From Papio anubis (taxonomy: Eukaryota > Chordata > Mammalia > Primates > Cercopithecidae), in contig NC_044981.1 of assembly GCF_008728515.1 (NCBI RefSeq), positions 8,130,895 through 8,194,894 of the forward strand: a DNA stretch of 64,000 nt, given 5' to 3'. Below are positions 32,741-43,322 of the stretch, piece by piece (within the stretch, counting starts at the first letter, position 1; each line of letters opens with the position of its first letter). The position numbers were made by a program, and so were the translations under genes. The notes below the pieces were generated by a model. That model saw only the letters and a program-made list of their open reading frames with translations. It did no database searches and was not told the origin of the DNA.

Positions 32741-33009
32741 TGGTTTTCCCCAAGTTTCTTCTGGAAACTTCTAATAGTCCCTAGTGGTTGGTAGAATGTC
32801 TGTAGGCAAAAGGGTAGTTTCAAACAAATAACAATGAAATTATTTTATTCATATACATTACTCAAATTTGAAAGCTTTTGATAATCACAGAAATTCCATT
32901 ATATAAGTTGCATGACAGTCCCAATTTTAGAAAATCACAAAAAATATGGTCAAAAGTGATTAATTGGTAATGATGGCTTAGCTTCTATAAACTCAGCACT
33001 TTCACAAAT
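32741..33009. other. Short AT-rich noncoding stretch
   Basis: Leads into L1M-like sequence. Its left limit is not sharp and part may already be L1. Confidence 0.35.
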
Positions 33010-34861
33010 AATAAAAAATATCCTTCGGACAAAATATTAAAAAAACAACTACTTGAAGGCATCGGGGAGCAAATAAAAGCAGGCACATGCTAGAGGAGCA
33101 CTAAAAGCTAAACCAAGTAAGAGAACTGAATGAGTCTCACATTCTTAAGGCTTTTAGCTTGAGGGCAAGTCCCGATTGCTGTCCTGTGAGGTTGTCAAAA
33201 CATGGATAAAAACCCATCATCCTACTGGCTTAAAGAACCATAGGACAGAAGTTCGCATATTAACAGACAAGGATTTTAAAGCAGCTATTACAATTATGCT
33301 CAAGGGTAGGGGAAAATACACTTAAAATAAATGAAAATATTGGAAATCTCACCAGAGAATTATAAACCATAAAAAACTGAAATAAATGGAAATTATATAA
33401 GTAAAAAATACAATATCTGAAATTTAAAAATTACTGTATGTGCCTGACAGCATGCTGTATACAATAGAAGAGTTAGTGACCTTGAAATTATCCAAGCTGT
33501 AGGCCAAAGAGATAATAATTTAAACAGAAATGAATTTTAAAAACCCACGTGAAACCATGGAAAATATCAAAGTATCAAATATCAAAGTATCAAAAATTTG
33601 AGTCCCAGAAGAAAAATTGGCAGAAAAAGTACTTGAAGTAGGCTCAATATAAAAAGAAAATATCTAAACCAGCTAGAGAAAAATGACACTCTACATACAA
33701 TGGGACAACATTCTTAATAATCACTGATTTCTTATCAGGAACTCTGGGGACCAGAAGGAAATGGACTAACTTCTTTAAACTGCTGAAAGAAAAACACAAG
33801 CTTTGAACTCCAAATTCTATATTCGCTGAAAATATCCTTTAAAATGAAGTCAAACAAAAAGCATTTTCAAATAAAAAACAATCAAGAGAATTTTTCAACA
33901 GCAGACATGCACTAAAATTGCTAATGAAGTTCTTCTGACTGAAATAAAATAAAACTGGATGTAAATTTATGTTTTCAGGAAAAAAAATATTAGAGATGGT
34001 AAATACCTGGGTAAATATAAAATACATTTTTTCTCACTTTCTTTTACACTACATAGATCTGTTTAAAGCACTGATTACACAAAATTCTTGTGGGGGCATA
34101 TATTGTCTACAGATGTAATATATATACCAACTGTATCATAGAATATGGGAAGAGATACAATGTTGATTGTAAAAAGACTGAAAAGTTTATAGTGTGTATC
34201 GTAATCCCCATAGTGTCCAATGAATAATGTGCAAAGCAGTAAAACTAAAAAGCTGACAGATAAATAAATTTTTTTAAAATTTTAAAAACATTTTTTAAAA
34301 AATTCAAAGAATCTAAAATAAGGCAAGAATAGAGGAACTAGGGAGCAAGAACTTAAAAGGACAGATGGTGAATAAATAATGAAATGATAGGCCTAATTCC
34401 AATCATAGCCACAGTGCACTAAATATTAATGAACTAAACACTCCAATTAAACTGCATAGATGATCAAACTGGATAATAAGCAATACTTAACTATGTACTG
34501 TATACAAAAGTGCTCTAATTATAAAGCTATAGACAGATCAAAAGGAAATGGATAGAAAAGATGTACGGTGCAAATAGTAATGAAAAGTAGAGTGCAGTGG
34601 AATTCATATCAGATAAAACAGACTTCAAGACAAAGAGCATCACCAGAGATAAAGATATTTTGTAATGATAAAAGAGTTTGTTTTCTAGGAAGTGATGACA
34701 ATCTCAAATGTGTTTAAGTTTAATAATGGGTTTCAAAATATGCTAGTCAAAAATTGATAGAATTAAAGGGAGAAATAGTCAATTCCATGAAAACGTGAGA
34801 CTGCAACATGCCTCTCTTAGCAATTGATAGAACAACTAGACAAAGAAATCAAGAAAGTCAT

Positions 34862-35300
34862 TGCTGTGGTTTGAATATTTGTCCCCTCCAAAATTCATGT
34901 GGAAATGTAATCCCTAATGTGATGATTTTGGGAAGTGGAACTTAGTGGGAGGTGTTTGGATTATGGGGGCAAGTACCTCACAAATTGCATGGTGTTGCTT
35001 TCGAGGTAGTGGGTTCTTGCTCTTGGGAGACTGGGTTAGTTCTTGTGGGAATGGATTGGTTTCCTCAAGACTGGAAGTTGTTATAAAGCCAGGACACCCC
35101 TCAGATTTTCTCTTATTTGAATGTGTCCATCCGCCATCTGCTACATTGTGATGCAGCACAAAAGCCCTCTCCAGAAGCCGGGACCGTGACCTTGAACTTC
35201 TCAGCTTGCAGAACTATGAACTAAATAAACTTTTCTATAAAAACAATAAATTACCCAGTCTCAGGTATTCCCTTACAGTAACACAAAAGGAACTAAAACA
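34862..35300 (+). mobile_element. MST-type solo LTR (ERVL-MaLR) inside the L1M
   Basis: Starts 'tgctgtggtttgaatatttg' and contains 'ttcatgtggaaatgtaatcc', 'aataaacttttctataaaa' and 'ttacccagtctcaggtattc', ending 'aactaaaaca'. TG...CA ends are present, but I see no clean 5-bp duplication, so the right boundary may be shifted. No internal viral region. Frames on both strands here are chance. Confidence 0.8.
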
Positions 35301-35755
35301 AACAGAATATCAGAACACTGCTATCAACCACTTTGACCTGATTGATGTTTATAGAATGTTTTAACCAACAAATGCAGATTACATATTCTCAGTTGTCAAT
35401 GGTATGTTCACCAATAAAATATGAACATTAGCTGTGCAGTAAAAATTTCAATAAATTTAAAAGGATTGAAATCACAAAGAGTATGTTCTCTAATTATAAT
35501 AAAATTACATCAAAAATAGAAAACAATATAATCTATAAAAACCCTAAAATCTATAAAAACCTTAAATATTTGGAAATTATTCAACTCTTTTCTAAGTAAT
35601 CCAAAGGTCAAGTAAAAAATCAGAAAGACGTTTCAAGATATTTTAAAAATGAATAATGAAGTACAACATATTAAAATTTGTCAAATACAGCTAAAACAGG
35701 CTTAGAGGGAAACTTATAGCTTTAAATACTTCTGTTAAAATGTATATGAAAATCA

Positions 35756-35877
35756 GGCTGGGCACAGTGGCTCATACCTGTAATCCCTGCACTTTGGGAG
35801 GTCAAGGCAGGAGAATTGTCTGAGCCCAGGAGCTTCAGACCAACCTGAGCAACATGCTGAGATCCTGTCTCAAAAAT
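35756..35877 (+). mobile_element. Alu left monomer (FLAM-like or 3'-truncated Alu)
   Basis: A single left arm from 'ggctgggcacagtggctcat' to 'tgagatcctgtctcaaaaa', followed by a TATA-rich tail. The A-rich end right after one arm suggests a free left monomer. Confidence 0.82.
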
Positions 35878-35965
35878 ATATGTAATATATACTATACATA
35901 TGAAAACCAAAGGAACTAAAAGTAAAAACATTTCTTAACAAAATGACAAAATTGGAAGACTTTTT

Positions 35966-36012
35966 GCGCGCGCGCGCGCGCGCTCTCTCTCTCTCTCTCT
36001 CTCTATATATAA
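35966..36012. repeat. Compound (GC)9(TC)10(TA)n tract
   Basis: Eighteen bases of perfect GC alternation (35966-35983) followed by about ten TC units and a short TA run. It lies in L1M sequence. A (GC)9 array holds eight CpGs in 18 bp, which is rare in a CpG-depleted primate genome. It is a strong candidate Z-DNA segment. Confidence 0.97.
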
Positions 36013-36225
36013 ATACTTTCTGACTTTAACTTTTGCCATAAGGCTCTAATAATCAAACCGGTGTGATATTTGTGAAAGGATAGACAAATATATCAATGAC
36101 ACAGAATTGAGTCCAGAAAGAGACCCTTACATCTGGATAAAGTTTATACAGGAGTTTTGTGTACTTTTCTTTCAATTTTTCTGATTCTGAAATTATTTCA
36201 AAATAAAAAACTTGAAGGAATGTAA

Positions 36226-36559
36226 AAATGTTACATGATTTAAACAATAATACACTGGAGTAGTTACTAATTGAATGAGTAACAGAAATCCGTAAAACAA
36301 CTATGCTAAAAAAAGTGTTTATTTTTCTGAAATGTAAAATTTCCTCAAGATTCCTCTGTAGTCCTTTCTTCCATTTACAGAAAAACTTACATATTACAAC
36401 TGAGAATGTGTACTTTAATGTGCAATGAATACTCGTGTTAAAATCTAAAAGCATACACATTTAAAAAATGAAGCCCCAACAAACCACTTGGGAAAACATT
36501 CTTAAATAAAAATGAAAGCAAATCTATAATTACACATTGCAGCAGATGCTGTTGATGCT
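36226..36559. other. Noncoding stretch after the L1M 3' end
   Basis: AT-rich. Nothing recognised. A frame crossing it (36053-36460 minus) begins in L1 sequence and is not a gene. Confidence 0.4.
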
Positions 36560-36985
36560 CATCCATAGCCCCCCAGCCCTTGTCTAAGTTCACTTGCAGC
36601 TGAGATGAACAGCATCCATGAGTAGTGATAGTTTCCTGCCTCAAACCACCATAGCTTTCTATTTCTTAGCTTTAAGGATTTCTTCAGTGTGCTTTGCTCA
36701 CAGGCATGGCCTCCTAGAATTACTGAGGATTTAACACCCTCAGGAACGTCTTCCCCTTTCCTCAATGGGACATTTCCAGGACATGCTGTCAACTTTTTAT
36801 CAGAGACGGAGCTCCCATTGCTCATAGCATTAAACCACTTATTCACTCTTTATTGGCTTTTCGCCTGCCCATTATCACTCTCCCTACTTCTTCTTTTATG
36901 CTTCCCAGAATCACATTCTAGATAACTTTCTACACCCAAGTACTTGTTCAGGGTCTGCTTTCTGGGAACCCCAAGCTACAGCACA
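36560..36985 (+). mobile_element. ERVL-like LTR, family not named
   Basis: 'tacttcttcttttatgcttc', 'ccagaatcacattctagat', 'acacccaagtacttgttcag' and 'ggtctgctttctgggaaccc' resemble the 3' end of ERVL-class LTRs (aagtccttgtctcagggtctgcttctggg). The 5' limit is uncertain. Confidence 0.5.
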
Positions 36986-38110
36986 CATTATCTTCAAATA
37001 GCGTGATGAAGATCACTACCTCTCAAAAGTAATAGGATGTGACTAACAGGGTTTGGACTCATGCAAATTTGTAGCAGTGTAAATTTTTATTATTGAAAAA
37101 GAAAAAATAAGAATTATACAGTTTATTTAAAAGCTTAATAACCAATGTAAAAATAAGAATATCATACAAATAAACACAACCACAAAATAAATTTGTTAGA
37201 AAGCAAATACAAAATTAAGTTACAAAATCAAAGAACATGCCCTTTGGAAAAAAGTTAAAAAGCAACAAATGTCTGAAAATTCTGATAAACAACAACAAAA
37301 AAATGAGAGAAGACAAGGAAGCAAAATAGGAAAGCAATTATTACATCAGATATTGAATAAATCAAATAATTGAAAGAGAATGCTGTGTATAGACCTATTA
37401 ACATAAGTCTATGGTAATAATTTGGTGGAAAAATAAATAATTTTAAAGGAAAATATGAATTATTATAATTAACTCAAGAAATAGATAACTGAATATTGTA
37501 TGAAAGAAATCAAGTTTTTTTGAAGAAAACACGCTCTATGGCTGGATTATTCTGATATAATTTTTCTCAAACTTTTAAATCATAGCTCTTTCTAAGCTAT
37601 ACAAGCTAATCATAGGTGGAAAACTTTCCAATTCCTTTCATAAAAATAGAATACATTTGATACCAAAACTTGAAAAGGATAAATCAAAGAGGAGAAAAAG
37701 CATTGAACAATTTTTCTTCTGAATATGCTTAGGATAATGAAAAATATCTACAATCAAAAGGCAATAGTTTACTAGGCAGTAAAGAGCTAGAGGCATTGCC
37801 ATTATAATTTAGAACAAAACATGGATGTATGCTACTGCCACTATCAATTTATATTGTCCTGAAACCTCCAGCTGTTAGAAAATAAGACCAAAAACAAGGA
37901 TAGAAGACATAACATGTTTGTTACTGAGGAAAAAAAAAAACCCTATTATTGTTTGCCAATGGTAGTTTATCTAGAAATTGCGAGAGATAAACTGAAAAAC
38001 TGTCCAAACTAATAAGGTTAGTTAGTTGATTAATTAGATAAATGGTTCTTGTAACAGGGAGAGCCTGAATATGATAGATTAAATAAGATGGGAATCTATT
38101 TTCACCTGTC
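36986..38110 (+). mobile_element. Old L1M ORF2 fragment
   Basis: 'ttccaattcctttcataaaa' with 'tttgataccaaaacttgaaa' and 'gcattgccattataatttag' through 'actgaaaaactgtccaaact' and 'aataaggttagttag' follow the L1 reverse-transcriptase region in order. Full of stops. The left limit is approximate; the first 200 bp are not clearly L1. Confidence 0.55.
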
Positions 38111-38700
38111 ACACTAGTCCAGAGATCAGTGGTTCAGGAATGATGGAACTGCTCTGCTCCACATGGTGATTCAGAGACCCAGGTTCCTTCTCCCTTCCTG
38201 ACAGTAGTCCTCTGGGATGGGAGTTGGCAAACGTTTTCTGTAATGAGCCAGATAGGCTTTCAGATTCATATCGTCTCTGTCACATTTTCTCTTTCTCCAT
38301 CTTCTCTCTCTCTCTCTCCCCCTCCCCCTGCCTTGATCTCTCTCTTCCTTTTGTATTTATCTTTTTACGACCATCTAAAAAGGTAAAACGATTCTTGCTC
38401 ATGGGCCATACAAAAGTCAGGCTACAGGTCAGATCTGATCCACAGGCCATAGTTTGCTAACTTCTGCTCTAGAATGCTGTTTAATTCTTTGTGCTTAAAA
38501 ATGATTCATCTCAAGCTTGTGTTCCAAGATAAAAACACAAATGTTTTTAGTGATAACTTGGAAGTTGCAAATATCACTTCTATCCACATCCCATTGGCCA
38601 GATATTTCACCTGTTGAGCTTCAAGGGGGTTTGGGAAATCTGGGTAGCCATGTGACCAAGAAAAGTAGAAAAACACACTTGGATGGGACAACTATAAATT
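38111..38700. mobile_element. Old unclassified repeat hosting a MER58-like MITE
   Basis: Both flanks ('gaactgctctgctccacatg' with 'gtgattcagagacccaggtt' on the left; 'cacatcccattggccagata' with 'gggtagccatgtgacc' on the right) belong to one familiar old interspersed repeat, whose name I cannot give. It sits within the L1M fragment and is itself interrupted at 38219-38468. Confidence 0.45.
38219..38468 (-). mobile_element. MER58-like hAT-Charlie MITE with a pyrimidine expansion
   Basis: Ends 'ggagttggcaaacgttttct' and 'gccatagtttgctaacttct' are the inverted ends of MER58, with 'agccagataggctttcag' and 'gatctgatccacagg' inside. The middle is replaced by a CT-rich run (38283-38350). Confidence 0.75.
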
Positions 38701-39440
38701 AAAATAATTTTTTAAAAAAATTAATACTTTTGTAAGTATCAATAATTTCCAGTTAGAAAATATAATGGAAAATGGGTCTTTTGCAAATCATCAATAGCAA
38801 ATTGTCTCTAAAAACTACCTATAACATTTTGAACCTGAAATGTTCAGGATCTACCTGAATAAATGTAGGAACATATAATAAAGAAAGTAAAAGTTGACAA
38901 ATTAAAAGAAAGACAAATGAAATTGCTAAATGGAAAGCTGAGTATTTAAAGTATGTATGTCAAATTTCTTAAATTAATTGATAAGTTTGATATAATTCTA
39001 ATTAAAATTCTGGCCAGGTGCAGTGTCTCACACCTGTAATCCCAGCATTTTGGGAGGCCGAGGCAGGCAGGTCGCTTGAGCCCAGCAGTTTGAGACCAGC
39101 CTGGGTAACATGGTGAAACCCTGACCCTACTAAAAATACAAAAATTAGCAGGGCATGGTGGTGTATGCACCTGTTGTCCCTGCTATTTGGGAGGCTGAGG
39201 TGGGAGGATCGCTTGAGCCCAGGAGGTGGAGGCTGCAGAAAGCTATGATTGTACCACTGCACTCCAGGCTGGGTGATGGAGTGAGATCGTGTTTCAAAAA
39301 ACAACAGACAACAACAACAAAATTTCAACAAAATTAATGTGTGAGTTTGACCCGATGATTCTGAAATGTATGTAGAAAATAAATGTATGTAGGAAAATAA
39401 ACGGGAGCAAATTCTCAGAAAAAATTATGTAAAAATAAAT
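38701..39440 (+). mobile_element. Old L1M ORF2 fragment, continuation
   Basis: 'aattgataagtttgatataa' before the Alu and 'aaaatgtatgtagaaaataa'-like words after it match the L1 ORF2 block that follows the piece ending at 38110. This supports one L1M split by the repeat at 38111-38700. Stops throughout. Confidence 0.5.
39012..39312 (+). mobile_element. Alu SINE, full-length AluJ-like
   Basis: Complete copy in L1M sequence from 'ggccaggtgcagtgtctcac' to 'gagatcgtgtttcaaaaaac', with an ACAACA-type tail. Flanks 'taaaattc' and 'aaaatttc' may be a worn duplication. Confidence 0.93.
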
Positions 39441-39549
39441 GAAATGAAGTGTCATCAGTCAAAAGGGGGCTCAGGAGGCATAGTATAGTTGGAACAGGGA
39501 AACTCCTTACCCTTCTAACAATTTTTACGTCATAAAATCTTGGGAAATA

Positions 39550-39700
39550 GGAGATCTTTCTTTCACTTCCAACCACTTTCTGTGTGACCTTAGGCAAGTT
39601 ATTTAATCAATCAAAGTGTCAATTTTATGGCAAAATGAACCCAATACCACATCTTTTATAGGGGTTTATTAAGGAATACAGTTTGTTCTGTGCCATTTCT
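39550..39700 (-). mobile_element. MIR SINE fragment
   Basis: 'accactttctgtgtgacctt', 'aggcaagttatttaatcaat' and 'ccaataccacatcttttata' follow the reverse MIR core. Confidence 0.75.
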
Positions 39701-39807
39701 TTACTGTCCTATCTTAGAAGGGAAAGACTGCATCTAACTAAAATGGTATCAAATCCACTGTACCCAGTGTAGTCTGCCACCTAGGATCTCAATACATGCC
39801 TGTGGTT

Positions 39808-39898
39808 ACTGATGATGATGATGATAAAGAAGGGGAGGAAGAAGGGGAAGAGGAGGGAAAGGAGGAAGAAAGTGAAGAGGAAAAGGAGGAGAAAAGAA
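39808..39898. repeat. (GAT)n plus purine-only tract
   Basis: Five GAT units, then about 70 bases of nearly pure A/G (ggggaggaagaaggggaaga and similar). Such tracts can form triplex DNA. The frame over it (39812-40072) reads lysine/arginine repeats from this tract and is not a gene. Confidence 0.92.
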
Positions 39899-39959
39899 TT
39901 GAAATGCTACAGAATTTTCCACAGCAATTCATCTAGGCAGCACTTGCCAGTGTCAGGAA

Positions 39960-40078
39960 AGAAAGCTGTTCTGAATTTTAGTTCTATTCCTAGCCATATA
40001 ATATTAGAAATGTTACTTAATTTCTCTGTGCCTCTACTTTTTCACTGGTTAAATTTAGACAATAATACTTAACTTGCC
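39960..40078 (-). mobile_element. MIR SINE fragment, left half of inverted pair
   Basis: 'aaatgttacttaatttctct', 'gtgcctctactttttcactg' and 'acaataatacttaacttgcc' match the reverse MIR core. Confidence 0.75.
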
Positions 40079-40094
40079 TGGCAGTGATGATGGT

Positions 40095-40345
40095 AACAAT
40101 AACAAACAATTTATTGATCAGTTGTTGTGTCCCTGGCACAAAGTGCTTATATGAAATGACTGAATTCACACAAATCTTAAGAGGTAGGTATCATCATCAT
40201 CATCATCATCATCATCATTATGGATATTATTTGCATTTTGACAGAGGAGGAAGCAGAGGTAAAGAGATTACCATAATTTGCCCCAAACCATGCAGTTATT
40301 GGGTGTTGGCATCAGGCCCAGAACTGGGGCAGCTCTTTGCCATGA
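40095..40345 (+). mobile_element. MIR SINE, near full length, right half of inverted pair
   Basis: 'aacaatttattgatcagttg', 'gtgtccctggcacaaagtgc', 'cttaagaggtaggtatcatc', 'cagaggaggaagcagaggta' and 'catgcagttattgggtgttg' follow MIR from 5' to 3'. A (TCA)n array of 28 bp (40191-40218) has grown at the TATTATTAT position of the consensus. Confidence 0.85.
40191..40218. repeat. (TCA)n microsatellite born inside a MIR
   Basis: About nine pure TCA units at the trinucleotide-rich part of the MIR core. Confidence 0.95.
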
Positions 40346-40410
40346 GGGTACCATCTGCATAAATGACCAGCAATAGGTACTTACCCAGTACAGGTAATAA
40401 ATAATAACTA

Positions 40411-40714
40411 GGCCAGGCACGGTGGCTCATGCCTGTAATCCCAGCACTTTGGGAGGCCAAGGCGGGCAGATCACGAGGTCAGGAGATCTGACCATCCTGG
40501 CTAACACCATGAAACCCCGTCTCTACTAAAAATACAAAAAATTAGCCAGGTGTGGTGGCGGCGCCTGTATTCCCAGCTACTCAGGAGGCCGAGGCGGGAG
40601 AATGGCGTGAACCCGGGAGGCGGAGCTTGCAGTAAGCCAAGATTGTGCCACTGCACTCCAGCCTGGGCGACAGAGTGAGACTCCGTCTTAAAAAATAAAT
40701 AAATAAAAAATAAG
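40411..40714 (+). mobile_element. AluY-like SINE, full-length
   Basis: Little diverged: 'ggccaggcacggtggctcat', 'gggcagatcacgaggtcagg', 'gcggagcttgcagtaagcc', 'gagactccgtctt' and a TAAA-type tail. The flanks repeat 'aataacta' (40403-40410 and near 40722). Unlike the Alu at 7625 it has the general AluY bases (ggctcatgcc, cgtgaaccc). Confidence 0.94.
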
Positions 40715-40829
40715 TAATAACTAACAACTGTTGCATCTGGGCACTCACCTTACAACGGCAGTCAAGTTGCACATTGCAATCTAGCTGGTCTGTCTTGTGA
40801 AATCTTTATTTAAACAAAGGATTGTTTAA
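40715..40829. other. Short unique stretch
   Basis: Nothing recognised. Confidence 0.3.
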
Positions 40830-41030
40830 AGGCTTAGTGAGTCCTTGAGGACAGGGAGTATGTCTTGTTTGCAAAGCTCTTGGGACAGTGCTTTGGCTTG
40901 TGGTAAACATTGAATAAACGGGGTGATCAAGGTGGTGGTTCACCATTGTCACCAAAAGGTCTAGACAAGTGCCTGGTTCTTTATCGGTCACTAAATACGT
41001 ATTTGCTGATTGAATGAATACGTCAACAAA
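40830..41030 (+). mobile_element. Two successive L2 3'-end fragments
   Basis: 'tgagtccttgaggacaggga', 'gtatgtcttgtttgcaaagc' and 'cattgaataaacggggtg' form one L2 end. 'acaagtgcctggttctttat' and 'tttgctgattgaatgaatac' form a second L2 tail directly behind it. Confidence 0.65.
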
Positions 41031-41920
41031 TTTCTTAATTTCAAATGTCTTTGGTATTCCTAGTTTTTTCCTAGAGTTATGACTTTAAGGCAGTGCAAGA
41101 TATGCCATTGTGAAAAGCCTTATAGTCTTAAATCAATGTTTGTCTACTAGAAGATCTTTCCTATTTAAATTTGGTTAAAACTAGTGAATTTGTAGGGGAA
41201 TGGTAACAGTCTGCAATAAAGAAGGTGAAACCTTAATTCACTTCAAATCAACAAACATTGCTGTTTAGGGATAGTAATTGATAACTGTTTAGAATTCTGG
41301 TGGGAGAGTTTTATTACAGGTATGCATTGTAACCAGTTTCACACAATCCAATGGCACAAATTTCAGCAAAAGTGATGAATTTCAAAGAAAACATATCTTT
41401 TACTTGTAATATTTCCAATTTGACTGTTTTCAGTTGTGAATCAAAAAACATTTGGTTTGAGACAATGAGTATAGTGATGCAGTTTTATTAGAGTGTGGTG
41501 GGCTCACTAATGTTCGTTTATTTTAATCCTCTCTCTAAATTTTGACTAGAAGCCTCTTTATGAACACATACTTTATGAGTTCCACCAAATGGAAATGTCC
41601 CAGAAAAACATTACTTTATTGGGGTAGACTAAATGTTTCGCTGGGCAAAAATGAAATCACTGAAGGTAAGAGATAAGTTGAAAATTTGTGCTTCATTACA
41701 GAGTTTTGTTTGCTAGAATAGAGGGTGCCTATATTTCTGAACATTGGGACTGGTTTCCAGAACTTTGCTGTACCATTTTAGATTCCCTTTCTTTAGCTAT
41801 AGTCTAGTTTACTAATCACTGGGAAATGGAGTGGCCCTGAAAGAGAGAAATTACCCTACTTTATCAACTCTTGGGGAGATGAATCCTTAAAAATGAGAGA
41901 AATATTAGTTGGGGGTGGGA
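41031..41920. other. Unique low-repeat stretch
   Basis: No interspersed repeat or gene recognised. Mixed AT-rich sequence. Confidence 0.45.
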
Positions 41921-41923
41921 TGA

Positions 41924-41956
<33 letters not shown>

Positions 41957-41967
41957 AAGAGAGAGCC
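41921..41967. repeat. (GA)n microsatellite
   Basis: GA units with a few AAAG interruptions. Polypurine. Confidence 0.93.
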
Positions 41968-42565
41968 AGCAGAGGTGGAAAAACAATCCTTTGCTTTCTA
42001 TATTAGCTTCCAAGATCATCCCCATATAGCTGTTCGAGACCTCAATTTATTGAACCTAATGGAGATGAGCGACAGAATGGTGAGACTGATGATGATTATG
42101 ATGTGCAGCTTCACTCAGGTCATGGGCTTGGTTAATTCCCTTCCAAAGGGACGGGAGGAGAGAAGGAGAGCAAGAAGGGTGAGTACAGTCAATTCAGCCC
42201 CTCACTTTCAAGCTAACTGGGAACTGTTTATAATGAATGTCCCTGCCTCCATCAAGGGCATTTCTTCCATTTAACGAGCACGCAGGAAGCAGACATTGCT
42301 CAAGTACAAGGGTTCAGTTTGCAGTGAGCCACAAATCACATTTCATTTATCAGGCCCTACAGATGACAGGATATCATCGAATCCCTGGAGAGCCATATTC
42401 ATTAAAAAGAAATCTTAAGTAATTACAACAATTAATTGACTTGAAACAGTTTCTGGTGGATAAGGTTTACATAATTCATTTGCCAGACAAAACAAGCCTG
42501 ATCGAATCTGGGAACATGTTATTTAGAAATGTCCCACTATCTGACAAGGTACCTTCGTGGAAAGG
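41968..42565. other. Candidate conserved noncoding element
   Basis: 600 bp of repeat-free, complex sequence. Words include 'caacaattaattgacttgaa', 'cacatttcatttatcaggcc', 'gataaggtttacataattca' and 'gatatcatcgaatcc'. TAATTA, GATAA and a preserved CpG fit a developmental enhancer. The 99-codon frame at 41975-42274 has no recognised domain; its ATGATGATTATGATG run makes a methionine-rich stretch. Confidence 0.38.
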
Positions 42566-42955
42566 TGTTTATCATCGGGATCCTTTTTTTTTTTTTTTTA
42601 AAGGAAAGAATAATTGTTGAACAAGAAATGGGACCCTGAAAATGTCTAACACACTTTATTTTGAGCCCATAAAATGGTGCTACAGCACCTCTTTACTTAC
42701 CATTGTGACTAAAACTGATGAATGAAAATGACAATGGGTTGTATTAATCGAGGACTCTCTTGAGTTTTTGGTTTTGAGGATGAAGTTTGAGTTGGATCCA
42801 AGACAAAGGCCTCCCAAAAAGCCAAACAACCATTTAGGACAAGATTCAAGGCCCAGTTTAAGAACTCCATTATCAACAAAATAAGATGCAGAAAGAACTT
42901 CTCTTGTCAAATTAATATTTTGCCAAAAAATTTCAGCCATTAGTCATAAATATTT
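42566..42955. other. Unique low-repeat stretch
   Basis: A T run at 42584-42599, then complex repeat-free sequence. Confidence 0.4.
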
Positions 42956-42971
42956 TAGCTCCAATATTTTA

Positions 42972-43306
42972 TTTTATTTTATTTATTTTATTTATGCAAT
43001 TTTTTTTGAGACGGAGTTTTGCTTTGTTGCCAGGCTGGAGTGCAGTGGCGCCATCTCGGCTTACTGCAACCTCCGCCTCCCGGGTTCAAGCGAGTCCCCT
43101 GCCTCAGCCTCCCGAGTAGCTATAACTACAAGCATGCATTGCCTAACTTTTTTATATTTTAGTACACTCGGCTAACTTTTTTATATTTTAGTAGAGATAG
43201 GGTTTCACCATGTTGGCCAAGGTGGTCTCAGTCTCCTGACCTTGTAATCCACCCACCTTGGCCTCCCAAAGTGCTGGGATTGCAGGCGTGAGCCACCGCG
43301 CCCAAC
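42972..43306 (-). mobile_element. Alu SINE, full-length, with internal tandem duplication
   Basis: Target duplication tagctccaatatttta at 42956-42971 and 43307-43322, perfect over 16 bp. A TTTA-rich tail lies at the left. The segment around the mid A stretch is duplicated: 'taacttttttatattttagt' occurs near 43144 and again near 43174. Confidence 0.95.
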
Positions 43307-43322
43307 TAGCTCCAATATTTTA

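Larger units (their letters stand above)
33010..36225 (+). mobile_element. Old L1M LINE, plus strand, broken by later insertions
   Basis: Recognisable L1M blocks in order: 'acagacaaggattttaaagc' (33266), 'ctggggaccagaaggaaatgg' region with 'gaaaatatcctttaaaatga' (33740-33845), 'ataaaacagacttcaagaca' (34612), 'ttaaaaggattgaaatcaca' (35457), 'cttagagggaaacttatagc' (35701), 'gtgatatttgtgaaaggata' (36062) and the 3' end 'tgaaattatttcaaaataaa' (36188). ORF1 and ORF2 are full of stops, so the copy is dead. It is interrupted by an MST-type LTR, an Alu arm and a simple repeat. Confidence 0.75.

Noticed and set aside
39812..40072. Lysine/arginine-rich 86-codon frame resembling a nuclear basic protein
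   Set aside because: Direct translation of the (GAT)n and purine-only tract.
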